64,000 nt of DNA, from the NCBI GenBank assembly GCA_035501495.1, contig DATJWB010000279.1, positions 1-64,000 of the forward strand, written 5' to 3'. Numbering within the stretch: the first letter of the stretch is position 1; every line of letters begins with the position of its first letter. This DNA is from JAIQFL01 sp035501495. GTDB taxonomy: Bacteria > Acidobacteriota > Terriglobia > Bryobacterales > Bryobacteraceae. The position numbers were made by a program, and so were the translations under genes. Below, piece after piece: positions 8,019-16,019 of the stretch. The notes below the pieces were generated by a model. It was not told the origin of the DNA, searched no databases, and worked only from the letters and a program-made list of their open reading frames with translations.

Positions 8019-9329
8019 ATGAAGCTCCTGGCGTTCTTTCTGCTTGCATTCACGGCGTCGGCCGCCAGCCGGTTAGCGCCCACCCCGCCGATGGGCTGGA
8101 ACAGTTGGGACTCCTATGGCACCGGTGTTACCGAAGCCGAAGTGCGGGCGAACGCCGATTACATGGCGGCTCACCTGAAACGCCATGGCTGGCAATACGT
8201 GGTCGTGGACATCCAGTGGTCCGAACCCAATCCGCAGACGCACGGCTATCGGCCCAATACCGAGCTGGTGATGGATCCCTACGGCAGACTTATGCCGGCG
8301 CCAAACCGGTTTCCATCCGCTTCGGGAGGCCAGGGATTCACCGCCTTGGCCAATGCCATTCATCGCCAAGGACTGAAGTTCGGAATCCACATCATGCGCG
8401 GCATACCGCGCAGAGCCGTGGAGGCGAACCTCCCGGTCTTCGGCAGCACTGCCCATGCCGGTGAGATCGCCGACCACCAGTCGATCTGCCGATGGAACAC
8501 CGACATGTACGGCCTCGACATGAGTAAGCCCGGCGCACAGGATTACTACGATTCCATTCTGAAACTGTACGCCGGCTGGGGCGTGGACTACATCAAGGCC
8601 GACGACATGGCGTCGCCCTTTCATGGCGACGAGATGACCGCACTCCATCGCGCCATCCTGAACAGCGGCCGGCCAATCGTGCTCAGCCTTTCGCCGGGCC
8701 CCGCTGACGTGAACCGCGCCGACTTCTTTGCCGGCGTGGCCAACCTCTGGCGGATCTCGGGCGACTTCTGGGACCGCTGGCAGGATCTCAAGAGATCGTT
8801 CGAGTTGCTCGACCGGTGGAGCCCTTACGTCAATCCAGGCGGCTGGCCCGACGCCGACATGCTGCCGCTCGGCCACATCGGCATCCGCGCGGAACGGGGT
8901 GTGGACCGCATGTCGCTATTGACCCACGACGAGCAACGCACCCTGATGACCCTCTGGGCGATCGCCCGCTCGCCCCTGATGTTCGGAGGGGATCTGCCGG
9001 GCAACGACGCCTTCACCTTGTCACTCCTCGATAACGACGAGGTGATGGCAGTGGACCAGAAGGCCGTCCGCAGCCGCCAGCTCTTCACACGCGGCGATCA
9101 AATCGCCTGGACCTCGGAGATCCCCGGATCCCGGTCGAAATACCTGGCGGTGTTCAACGTGGGCGACCAGGGGCCGGCCGGAATTCGCGTGGAGTGGAAA
9201 GAGTTGGGCCTTCCGGTCTCCTGCGCCATTCGCGATCTCTGGGCGCGCCAGGAAGTGGGTAAAGCCCGCGACGGATACACCTTTCCAGTGGCGCCGCATG
9301 CCTCCGGCCTTTACCGCTTAACCCCCTGA
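8019..9329 (+). CDS. GH27 alpha-galactosidase, secreted
   Basis: A 436-residue protein with a Sec signal peptide (MKLLAFFLLAFTASAAS). The GH27 opening TPPMGWNSWDSYG is at about residue 21. The nucleophile region VDYIKADDM has the catalytic Asp near 195, the acid/base region RISGDFWDRW has Asp near 249, and the family core DADMLPLGHIG is present. A C-terminal beta domain ends the protein. GH27 enzymes remove alpha-1,6-linked galactose from galactomannans or melibiose-type oligosaccharides, working in the periplasm or outside the cell. Some members act on beta-L-arabinopyranosides or alpha-N-acetylgalactosaminides, so the sugar is likely but not certain. Confidence 0.92.
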   Translation: MKLLAFFLLAFTASAASRLAPTPPMGWNSWDSYGTGVTEAEVRANADYMAAHLKRHGWQYVVVDIQWSEPNPQTHGYRPNTELVMDPYGRLMPAPNRFPSASGGQGFTALANAIHRQGLKFGIHIMRGIPRRAVEANLPVFGSTAHAGEIADHQSICRWNTDMYGLDMSKPGAQDYYDSILKLYAGWGVDYIKADDMASPFHGDEMTALHRAILNSGRPIVLSLSPGPADVNRADFFAGVANLWRISGDFWDRWQDLKRSFELLDRWSPYVNPGGWPDADMLPLGHIGIRAERGVDRMSLLTHDEQRTLMTLWAIARSPLMFGGDLPGNDAFTLSLLDNDEVMAVDQKAVRSRQLFTRGDQIAWTSEIPGSRSKYLAVFNVGDQGPAGIRVEWKELGLPVSCAIRDLWARQEVGKARDGYTFPVAPHASGLYRLTP

Positions 9330-9430
9330 ATACGATTCGTTACCTTAACCCTGTAGTACCGGAGCAAACTAACGCTAACGCTGGTCAACGTTGTAAGACC
9401 GCGGTCACATGGTTAATATGCGGGGTTGCG

Positions 9431-9455
9431 GGAAGCGCCCTCCCCACACGCTTCC
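9431..9455 (+). promoter_or_regulatory. Hairpin in the leader of the PilZ-J gene
   Basis: A perfect 7-bp inverted repeat, GGAAGCG (9431-9437) and CGCTTCC (9449-9455), with an 11-nt loop, ends 32 nt before the PilZ-J start codon. There is no T-run, so it is not a standard terminator. It could be a structured leader or a protein-binding site; no function is shown. Confidence 0.3.
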
Positions 9456-9487
9456 GCCGATATGAGGCGGAATGAAAGGAGCATGGC

Positions 9488-10441
9488 ATGCAGGATGTAC
9501 GCGAAACACCCAGACGGCCGAAGAACACGAGGTACTCTGTGACCTGGCGCGGCCGCGATGGAATTACCTGCTCGGCCGATGCCCAGGGTCTGGATATCTC
9601 ATCCACCGGCGTGGGTCTGGAGTGTGTCCGCGAAATCCCGGTGGATGCGGTGGTTCAGCTCAAGGCCACTGATTCTTCGGTGGTTGGCGAAGGCTTTGTG
9701 GCTCACTGCACGCGCCGTGGAATGCGCTACCACATCGGGCTGGAGTTTACCGGCCAAACCCGGCACCACAACGGCGCCAATGCCCCGGCCTCCCACCGGA
9801 GCACCGAATCCGACACCGACTACTACGACGTTCTCCAGATCAGCCCCAAGGCCGACATGGAAACCGTTCATCGCGTGTTCCGGATCATGGCCACGCGATT
9901 CCATCCCGACAACCCGGAAACCGGCGATCCCGAAGAATTCCTGAGTCTGAAGAAAGCCTACGATGTACTGTCGGATCCCGGGCGGCGGGCCGAATACGAT
10001 GCGGTCCGTGAGGCGCGCCAGTCCAGCCCCCTGCCGATCTTCGAGCTGAAGGACTTTGTCACTGGTGTGGAGGCAGAGTCGAATCGCCGGCTGGGTGTTC
10101 TTTCCCTGCTGTATAACCAGCGGCGCATGGACCCCGACAACCCGGGTGTTTCGCTTCTGGAGCTTGAAAAGCGCATGGGCTTCCCCCGCGAATACCTGAG
10201 CTTCACGATGTGGTATCTGCGATCCAAGGAATACATCCTCACTGCCGACAATTCGGATTACGCCCTAACTGCTCGCGGTGTAGACCACGTCGAGTCGAAC
10301 GCGGCGCAAAGTGAGATTCTCTGCAAGCTGTTGAAGCCGCCTGGTTCTCGACCTTCTCAGCCCAATACCAAGCAGGCTGCCAAGCCCGAAAATATCAACC
10401 GGCAGGCGTCACGGTACCTGCCGGAGGCTTCCGCTCACTGA
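9488..10441 (+). CDS. PilZ domain fused to a DnaJ J-domain
   Basis: A 317-residue cytosolic protein. The N-terminal PilZ-like domain has an arginine pair (RRPKNTRYSV) and the [DN]xSxxG signature in LDISSTGVGLE, the two parts that bind cyclic di-GMP in other PilZ proteins. A J-domain follows from about residue 112 (DYYDVLQISPKADMETVHRV) with the HPD motif in RFHPDNPETGDP and a normal helix IV (AYDVLSDPGRRAEYDA). The last about 130 residues look like a winged-helix-type domain. The start ATG 9488 has a good AGGAG 6 nt upstream. The J-domain should stimulate an Hsp70; whether c-di-GMP controls this is inference. Confidence 0.88.
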   Translation: MQDVRETPRRPKNTRYSVTWRGRDGITCSADAQGLDISSTGVGLECVREIPVDAVVQLKATDSSVVGEGFVAHCTRRGMRYHIGLEFTGQTRHHNGANAPASHRSTESDTDYYDVLQISPKADMETVHRVFRIMATRFHPDNPETGDPEEFLSLKKAYDVLSDPGRRAEYDAVREARQSSPLPIFELKDFVTGVEAESNRRLGVLSLLYNQRRMDPDNPGVSLLELEKRMGFPREYLSFTMWYLRSKEYILTADNSDYALTARGVDHVESNAAQSEILCKLLKPPGSRPSQPNTKQAAKPENINRQASRYLPEASAH

Positions 10442-10558
10442 GATCGGGTCGGGTCCCGGAAGTAGACCAACTCAAAAACGGCTCCGCGGTTGCCCGCCCG
10501 CTCGTCGCGGTGTCGGGGTGCTTTACCGCGTTGGGGACTTCGGTTTCACTACCGGCGA

Positions 10559-10591
10559 ATCGCTCCCTGCGGCTGCGACTCAGGGAGCGAT
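10559..10591 (+). repeat. 11-bp perfect palindrome, REP-like
   Basis: Arms ATCGCTCCCTG (10559-10569) and CAGGGAGCGAT (10581-10591) pair perfectly around an 11-nt loop. There is no T-run. It sits between the PilZ-J gene and the isomerase-like gene. The core CGCTCCCTG...GCGGCTGCG resembles a palindrome I recall as widely dispersed in several bacterial phyla, so a repeat is more likely than a dedicated regulatory site. Confidence 0.45.
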
Positions 10592-10680
10592 CGATGAGAC
10601 GAAATCTCCCCGGACCGGTTCGCACCCGCGGTGCCGCGTCGCGGTCCAGTCCAGACTCGCTTGTGATAGACTTTCGAGCC

Positions 10681-11442
10681 ATGGTGAACAGACACCCGCT
10701 GTCTCGCCGTCGTTTCGTCGCAATTTCAGCCGCTTCGGCTGCCACTCTGCTGGCACAAGAAAAACGAAAACACGTTCCGGTCGGATTGCTGATTTACGCC
10801 GTACTCGCCGACTGGAAACGAGATTTCAACGGAACTCTGGCCGCGGTTTCCCAAATGGGCTACGAGGGTCTGGAACTGACTCAGTACGAAAGCTGGACCC
10901 CCGAACGCACGAAGGAAGTCCGGAAACTTCTGGATGATCTACATCTGAAGGTCTTCGCCACTCACACCGAACCCGAATTCTTCGTCCCGGGCGACAAGAG
11001 GAAGGCCATGCTCGAGTTGAACCACATCCTCGGCACGCAAACCATCTCATGCGTTCGAGGATTGGCCAACTCGGCAACTCCCGCCGCGAACAATCCTCCG
11101 AATACCGGTGGCGGCAGACGCGGCGGCGGTGGAACCAAGGGTGACGCCGCGGGGAAAAAAGGCGGCGGAGGAACAGAAATCGGTTACCATCCCGTGAAGG
11201 CCACGAACGAAGCCGATGCCTGGAAGGAACTGGCCGACGTGCTTCAGGCAGCTTGCGAGGTCATCAGGCGGGAGCATATGGTGGTCAGTTTCCACAACCA
11301 AGCCGTCGAATTTCAGCCGAGGGGGAACGGCGTCGGCAGACCCATCGAGATCGGGGAGCGGATCCCGCTTTCGGAAATCGCACGGGCGCACGAACTCGTG
11401 GAACATCCGGGGCGGCGCGGGCGTGTTGTTGTCACGGTGTAA
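10681..11442 (+). CDS. Truncated Tat-exported TIM-barrel isomerase with a foreign C-terminus
   Basis: A 253-residue reading from ATG 10681, after a purine-poor leader. The N-terminus SRRRFVAISAASAATLLAQ is a twin-arginine signal. The body matches sugar phosphate isomerase/epimerase (xylose-isomerase-like barrel) proteins: GYEGLELTQYESWTPERTKEV, then VFATHTEPEFF, then VVSFHNQAVEFQP. A Gly-rich insert lies at 11100-11174. Such proteins normally continue about 90-100 residues with further metal-ligand strands. Here, after GRPIEI, the sequence becomes ERIPLSEIARAHELVEH followed by GRRGRVVVTV and stop, which is the usual end of zinc-independent alcohol dehydrogenase/quinone oxidoreductases. It is probably a deletion fusion and probably inactive. 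Confidence 0.7.
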   Translation: MVNRHPLSRRRFVAISAASAATLLAQEKRKHVPVGLLIYAVLADWKRDFNGTLAAVSQMGYEGLELTQYESWTPERTKEVRKLLDDLHLKVFATHTEPEFFVPGDKRKAMLELNHILGTQTISCVRGLANSATPAANNPPNTGGGRRGGGGTKGDAAGKKGGGGTEIGYHPVKATNEADAWKELADVLQAACEVIRREHMVVSFHNQAVEFQPRGNGVGRPIEIGERIPLSEIARAHELVEHPGRRGRVVVTV

Positions 11443-11448
11443 ATGAAG

Positions 11449-12099
11449 CTACGGCCGAACTTTGACGGTGAACTGATCGGTATCCGGATTTCCCGATCCG
11501 GAGGCCACCAGGGTGAATTTTGTGGTGGCATGAGGGTAGAAGCGCGCGCAGTTTTTGGCGGTCGGGGCGAGCGACCAGCCGACGGGATCGAGCCGGACGG
11601 CTTTGGCGTGCGTCACCCCGTAGCAAAAGGTGACCGCATCGCCATTCTGAATGTCTTTGTGGCTTACCGCCAGGAACAGAATCGATGGCGGCGCGGGCTT
11701 TACATGCACAACGAAGGATTCCGTCCTTTGGCTTCCGTCGAAGCCATCGGCGATCAGCCGGTATTCGGTATCCTGGCGGGGCGCTACCCAAAAGCAGCGG
11801 GCCGCGGTGGGCCACACGTGCTCCACCGGAGGCTCCATGCGCACCGATTTGGCGTTCTCCACGCCATAGCAAATGGTATTCCGCTCGGCATCGGTCATTT
11901 CGCCGGAGATCGCATAAAACTGGGTGATCCGGACGGCGGTACCCGAGCCGGCCTGCTGCGGCGGGTCTCTGCGGATGTGCCTGGCCTGCAGCATTCGCGC
12001 CAGTCGAACGTCTCCACTGTGGCGTTCGAGCCATATCCACCCGGGATACGTGCCGCCGATCCCGAGAGCAATCCAGACCGTGACGCCGATACGCTTCAT
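11449..12099 (-). CDS. Exported hypothetical protein with two internal repeats
   Basis: A 216-residue protein with a hydrophobic N-terminus (MKRIGVTVWIALGIGG) acting as signal or anchor. Two about 70-residue repeats are visible: ITQFYAISGEMTDAERNTIC then YGVENAKSVRMEP, and ILFLAVSHKDIQNGDAVTFC then YGVTHAKAVRLDP. Each has a Cys-Tyr-Gly-Val motif, a second Cys and a closing beta strand (YRLIADG, FTLVASG). This looks like two Ig-like beta domains with one disulfide each. No known family name. It converges on the truncated isomerase with a 6-nt gap. Start ATG 12099. Confidence 0.68.
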   Translation of the reverse strand: MKRIGVTVWIALGIGGTYPGWIWLERHSGDVRLARMLQARHIRRDPPQQAGSGTAVRITQFYAISGEMTDAERNTICYGVENAKSVRMEPPVEHVWPTAARCFWVAPRQDTEYRLIADGFDGSQRTESFVVHVKPAPPSILFLAVSHKDIQNGDAVTFCYGVTHAKAVRLDPVGWSLAPTAKNCARFYPHATTKFTLVASGSGNPDTDQFTVKVRP

Positions 12100-12151
12100 G
12101 ATATGCCTCTAATCCGAATTTGACACCGTTAACTCTGATTTAGATCCGCAA

Positions 12152-12180
12152 TTGACTTCTTCCCGCCGACACTGTAAAAA
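12152..12180 (+). promoter_or_regulatory. Possible sigma-70-type promoter of the imuA/imuB pair
   Basis: TTGACT at 12152-12157 and TAAAAA at 12175-12180 are separated by 17 nt, and the imuA start is 28 nt further. Such genes are usually SOS-controlled elsewhere, but I could not identify a LexA site here. Evidence is by eye only. Confidence 0.3.
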
Positions 12181-12207
12181 TTAAGTTCAGGCGAAGAAAT
12201 AGCGAAT

Positions 12208-13056
12208 ATGGGCGGGGTTGTCGAGCTCCAGCAACAGTTCGAATCCGTCCTGGGCGGCCACCTGGATTGGCGATCCCGGCCCGTCCCGGAACTGGTCCGG
12301 ACAGGTGTTTCCGAAGTCGATAGCGCCACCGGCGGACTGCCCCGCGGATGCCTGACCGAGATTATCGGGCCCGCCTCTTCCGGCCGTACCAGCCTGCTGC
12401 TGGCGATCCTCGCGGAAGCCACCGTGCGAGGAGAAATCTGCGCCCTGATTGATGCCGAGGACGCTTTCGACCCCGCTTCCGCCGCATCTGCCGGGGTCCG
12501 ACTGGAGCGCCTGCTTTGGGTGCGCTCCTCACACAATGCCGAGCACGCGCTCAAGGCTGCCGACCTGATTATCCAGGGTGGCGGCTTTGGCCTCGTGGTC
12601 ATGGACCTCGGCGATACGCCCGTTCCAACCGCCCGCCGCATCTCGCTCACCTCGTGGTTCCGACTTCGCCGGGCGGTGGAGCACACGCCCACCGTTCTGG
12701 TGGCAGTGGCCCGGCAATCGAACGCCAAAACCTGCGCCTCGCTGACTTTGGAATGCCGGCGGGAGCGGGTTGCCTGGATAAGCATGGCAATGAGTCGGGG
12801 AGCGTTAGGTTCGAAAACCCCTCCGGCATCGGATTGGGGGCGAGCAACAAGCGTCGGCATGAGTGCCGACGCGGCAGGCACGAGTGCCCGCGCCACATCG
12901 GCAGACCAGCGAGGACCATCGACTGGAGCTATTCCCCAACCCCTAACCCCCAACCCCCAAACCCCAGCCTTCCTGCTGCGCAGTACCGTCGTGCGGGTAG
13001 CGTCTCGCAACCGGAGCAAGGTATGTTCGCCTGTCTTCACGGCAGTGGCAATCTGA
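12208..13056 (+). CDS. imuA: ImuA-like RecA-fold protein with disrupted C-terminus
   Basis: The first about 195 residues form a RecA-like fold. GLPRGCLTEIIGPASSGRTS (residues 44-63) holds a Walker A motif, followed by an ALIDAEDAFDP strand and a Walker-B-like LVVMDLGD near residue 132. This is the profile of ImuA/SulA-like accessory proteins of the ImuAB-DnaE2 mutagenic translesion system. After ECRRERVAW the sequence stops resembling protein. It runs through an inverted copy of the dispersed repeat (12840-12899) and a C-rich tract (12934-12965), then RSTVVRVASRNRSK, and ends at 13056, overlapping imuB by 34 nt. The C-terminus may be unfolded, or the gene may be damaged. Confidence 0.72.
   Translation: MGGVVELQQQFESVLGGHLDWRSRPVPELVRTGVSEVDSATGGLPRGCLTEIIGPASSGRTSLLLAILAEATVRGEICALIDAEDAFDPASAASAGVRLERLLWVRSSHNAEHALKAADLIIQGGGFGLVVMDLGDTPVPTARRISLTSWFRLRRAVEHTPTVLVAVARQSNAKTCASLTLECRRERVAWISMAMSRGALGSKTPPASDWGRATSVGMSADAAGTSARATSADQRGPSTGAIPQPLTPNPQTPAFLLRSTVVRVASRNRSKVCSPVFTAVAI
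12840..12899 (-). repeat. Dispersed REP-like element, copy 2, inside imuA
   Basis: On the minus strand it reads GATGTGGCGCGGGCACTCGT, then GCCTGCCGCGTCGGCACTCA, then TGCCGACGCTTGTTGCTCGC. It is a near full-length copy of the element seen at 42236-42300. It is open in the imuA frame and encodes the odd peptide SVGMSADAAGTSARATS. Confidence 0.8.
12934..12965 (-). other. G-quadruplex-forming tract
   Basis: On the minus strand there are five consecutive runs of 4-5 G (12962-12965, 12954-12958, 12947-12951, 12940-12943, 12934-12937) separated by only TTT, TT, TTA and TT. This satisfies the usual intramolecular G4 rule with very short loops. It lies between the repeat copy and the imuB start, and as a C-rich segment it would be read as Pro/Asn/Leu-rich coding sequence. 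Confidence 0.75.
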
Positions 13057-14267
13057 GCGCGCTGGCGTTCGAATTCTCGCCCATGGTCGAACAGACCGCG
13101 GCCGGCACCGTGACGCTCGACGTTTCCGGGCTTGACCGCCTTTTCGGTCTTCCCCAGGACGTGGCCGCAGCCATTGCACGCCGCGCTGCCGAAGTCCAGG
13201 TGAACGCCCGCATCGCACTTGCGGCCAACCCCGATGCCGCGATTTGCGCCGCGCGCGGTTTTTCCGGCGTCCACGTCATCCCTTATGGCGACGAGGCCAA
13301 ATTCCTGGGCAGCCTGCCGATCGCACTGCTGTCGCCGTCGGAGGAACTCCACGAGACCCTGGAGCGCTGGGGCATTCGCTACTTTCAGGAGTTGGCCGCG
13401 CTTCCTCCGCTGGGCATTGCCGAACGGCTTGGCCCGGAAGGATTGCGGCTCCGCGAGCTGGCGCGCGGCGAAGTCGACCGCAAGCTCGTGCCGCTCGAGG
13501 ATCCGCTTCGTTTCGAAGACGAAATCGAACTGGACTACCCGGTGGATCTCCTGGAGCCTCTCGCGTTCCTGCTCGCGCGGCTGCTTAACGGGCTTGCCAC
13601 AAGCCTGGCCACACGCGCCCTGGCCACCGACGAATTGCGCCTGCGTCTTCGCCTCGAAAACCGTACGACGCACGAGCGCACCTTGCGGCTGCCGGTTCCG
13701 TCGCTCGACACCAAGGCATTTCTGAAGCTGCTGCAACTCGACCTCTCGGCGAACCCTCCTGCCAATCCGGTGGTGCATGTATGGATGGGCGCCAACCCGG
13801 TGAAGCCGCAAGCCGCGCAGAACGGCCTGTTCCTTCCGGCAACGCCCGAACCGGTGAAGCTCGAACTCACCATGGCGCGCATCAAATCGATCGTGGGAGC
13901 GTCCCGCGTGGGCTGTCCCGAGCTGCTGGATACTCACCGTCCCGGTGCGTTTCGAATGGCGAATCTGGGCGTCAGGCAAGCGGCGCCGATTTTTGGCCCA
14001 AGTTCCCAAACCAGGCTGGCACTGCGGATCTTTCGGCCTCCGCGCGCTGCCCGAGTAGCGTTGCGCTCCGGGCAACCGGGCTTTGTCACCGCCGATGGCA
14101 TTCGAGGCAAAGTCGTGAACCTCGCCGGCCCCTGGCGAACTTCCGGCGATTGGTGGACTAGCGACCCCTGGTCCAGTGACGAATGGGACATCGCCCTGTC
14201 CAACGGCGCACTCTATCTGCTTTGCTGCAATCCGCTCGGCTGGTTCGTGGAAGGCAGCTACGATTGA
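13023..14267 (+). CDS. imuB: ImuB-like Y-family polymerase protein, short form
   Basis: A 414-residue protein from ATG 13023. The open frame extends further upstream, but only as a shadow of imuA. MFACLHGSGNLSALAFEFSP leads into the Y-family landmark VTLDVSGLDRLFG. A helix-hairpin-helix region follows (GIRYFQELAALPPLGIAERL), then a little-finger-like region, and a C-terminal FEPPR-like domain with VVNLAGPWRTSGDWW and a YLLCCNPLGWFVEGSYD end. The N-terminal about 80 residues of a normal Y-family palm/fingers are missing, so catalytic polymerase activity is unlikely. This agrees with ImuB being an adaptor (beta-clamp and DnaE2 binding) rather than a polymerase. I cannot place a clamp-binding motif. 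Confidence 0.8.
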   Translation: MFACLHGSGNLSALAFEFSPMVEQTAAGTVTLDVSGLDRLFGLPQDVAAAIARRAAEVQVNARIALAANPDAAICAARGFSGVHVIPYGDEAKFLGSLPIALLSPSEELHETLERWGIRYFQELAALPPLGIAERLGPEGLRLRELARGEVDRKLVPLEDPLRFEDEIELDYPVDLLEPLAFLLARLLNGLATSLATRALATDELRLRLRLENRTTHERTLRLPVPSLDTKAFLKLLQLDLSANPPANPVVHVWMGANPVKPQAAQNGLFLPATPEPVKLELTMARIKSIVGASRVGCPELLDTHRPGAFRMANLGVRQAAPIFGPSSQTRLALRIFRPPRAARVALRSGQPGFVTADGIRGKVVNLAGPWRTSGDWWTSDPWSSDEWDIALSNGALYLLCCNPLGWFVEGSYD

Positions 14268-14282
14268 GGGTCCCCGTTACCG

Positions 14283-16019
14283 TTACGGTTTTTTCGTCGC
14301 CGAAAATGTGCCGTTGGGCTGGTAGAAAACCAGATCGTTTCCTTTGAACTCGACCGCATAGCCCGTCAGTCCCTTGATGTCGAACTTCGTGCCGCGGACC
14401 GGAACCAGGTCGAAGCTGCCCTGCCCCGGAATCGTGACCGACAATGCGTGGTCCGTCTTCAGCGCCACCGTCACTGTGCCCGCGCCTCGCTGGTAGTTCC
14501 CGGTGAGCGGCTGGAGGAAGGTCTTCTCGGTCATTTGTTTGTCCCCGAGCCGCGTGAAGACCACCTCTTTCACCGTGGCTTCGAGCGGCAATGCCAGGGA
14601 ATCGAGGTCGCCCTGCAGGTTGGTATGGAACTGCACCTTCATCTTCGAGAGCGGATTCTGCTGGCTCTCCGCGACTTCAAACACGTCGTAATGAAAATGC
14701 TGCATCGGGCCGCCCAAGCCGTTGAAGCGGAACGTCAGGGCTCCGTTCTCCATGGCGACTTTCGCCACCCCGTACCCGGGATGCTCATATTCGCCAGCGT
14801 ACTCTTCCAAATCGTGTGACGGACGGGTGCCGCTTCGCTGCGCGGTATAGCCCTTCTTTTTGGCATCGTCTTCCGCGGTCTTCGCCTTGGCCTGCTGGTC
14901 CTTCATCCGCCTGGTCCAATCGATCTGATCGAGACCCAGCAGCCGGTCGTACACGTTGTACGACAGCACCGTCGGCAGCGAGCTGCCGTTCTGATTGGTC
15001 AGGATGATCATGCCGATGTTGTCTTGCGGCATGAACGTGACCAGCGCGGAGAAGCCGTCGATGTTGCCGCCGTGGTGAACCAGGTAGTGGCCTCGATAAC
15101 TGGTCAGGAAAAAGCCCATCCCGTAGCTCTGGGCGCCCAACTCTTTATCGGTACCCGGCCCCGCAATGGACATCTGCGGGCTCTGCATCTGGTTGGCGTT
15201 CCGCGCCGACAGGACACCCTTGCCACGCGCCATGTGCATCATCACATACCTGGCCATGTCTTCGACGTTGGAGTTGATGGAGCCGGCCGGACCGATCTGA
15301 TCGATGTTTCGAAACGGGATCTCGACGATCTCTTCCTTCGCCACGGAATAGGGCAGCGAGTAATCGTCGGACTTCTGCGAGTCGGTGACCGAGAAGTTGG
15401 ACTTCGACATGCCGAGCGGTTCGAAGATCGCCTTGCGAACGTGCGCCTCCCAGGACATGTCGCTGAGGTGCGCTGCCAGGTATCCGGCCGTCATGAACAT
15501 CAGGTTCTGATACTGGAAGGTGGTGCGGAAATCCTTGCTTGGCTCCAGGTAGCGCAGCCGTTCGAACAGTTCGGCTCGAGTGAGCGGAGAGTTGTACCAG
15601 AGCAGGTCGTGGCGCGGAAGGCCGGAGCGATGGGTCACCAGATCGCGAGGCGTCATGCGTTCGGTGGCAAACTGGTCCATCAGCCGGAACTCGGGAAGGT
15701 AGTCGCGCACGGGCTTGTCCCAGTCGAGCTTGCCTTGATCGGCGAGCACTCCGAGGGAAGTCACGGTGAACGATTTGGTCGAGCTGCCGATCGCAAACAG
15801 AGTCTTGGGCGTAACCGGCAGATTGTGTTTCTGGTCACGCTGGCCGTAGCCCTTGGACAGGATCACTTTACCGTCCTGGATTACGGCAATCGCCACCCCG
15901 ACGCACTTCCAATCCTTCAGCGTCTGGTCAGCGAAGGCATCGATTCCGTCCAGGCTTCTGGTGTCGGCCGCCAGAACCAGGGAGGCGAAGGCAAGGAACA
16001 AACCGCACTTTCGAAGCAT
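14283..16019 (-). CDS. Secreted class-C-type serine hydrolase with C-terminal beta domains
   Basis: A 578-residue protein with a Sec signal peptide (MLRKCGLFLAFASLVLAAD). The beta-lactamase/penicillin-binding transpeptidase-like fold shows SxxK in AIGSSTKSFTV near residue 80, a YxN-type tyrosine in FQYQNLMF near 170 and the HxG motif as VHHGGNIDG near 325. A further about 200 residues in two beta domains (EEYAGEYEHPGYG and LTGNYQRGAGTV openings) match the DUF3471-type tails of such hydrolases. Members include esterases and D-amino-acid peptidases; the substrate is unknown. It converges on imuB with a 15-nt gap. Confidence 0.88.
   Translation of the reverse strand: MLRKCGLFLAFASLVLAADTRSLDGIDAFADQTLKDWKCVGVAIAVIQDGKVILSKGYGQRDQKHNLPVTPKTLFAIGSSTKSFTVTSLGVLADQGKLDWDKPVRDYLPEFRLMDQFATERMTPRDLVTHRSGLPRHDLLWYNSPLTRAELFERLRYLEPSKDFRTTFQYQNLMFMTAGYLAAHLSDMSWEAHVRKAIFEPLGMSKSNFSVTDSQKSDDYSLPYSVAKEEIVEIPFRNIDQIGPAGSINSNVEDMARYVMMHMARGKGVLSARNANQMQSPQMSIAGPGTDKELGAQSYGMGFFLTSYRGHYLVHHGGNIDGFSALVTFMPQDNIGMIILTNQNGSSLPTVLSYNVYDRLLGLDQIDWTRRMKDQQAKAKTAEDDAKKKGYTAQRSGTRPSHDLEEYAGEYEHPGYGVAKVAMENGALTFRFNGLGGPMQHFHYDVFEVAESQQNPLSKMKVQFHTNLQGDLDSLALPLEATVKEVVFTRLGDKQMTEKTFLQPLTGNYQRGAGTVTVALKTDHALSVTIPGQGSFDLVPVRGTKFDIKGLTGYAVEFKGNDLVFYQPNGTFSATKKP

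Noticed and set aside
12131..12172. A third transposase remnant suggested by a CCGCAATTGA...CTTC match to 57-77
   Set aside because: The match is only about 17 bases, lacks the WNYTI ending, and the same bases may be a promoter.
12129..14075. A minus-strand open frame of 648 codons
   Set aside because: It is antisense to imuA and imuB, which have clear domains, and crosses the repeat and the C-rich tract.
14275..14295. ACCG-TTA-CGGT followed by TTTTTT as a terminator after imuB
   Set aside because: The stem is only 4 bp and lies in the coding end of the serine hydrolase; too weak to call.
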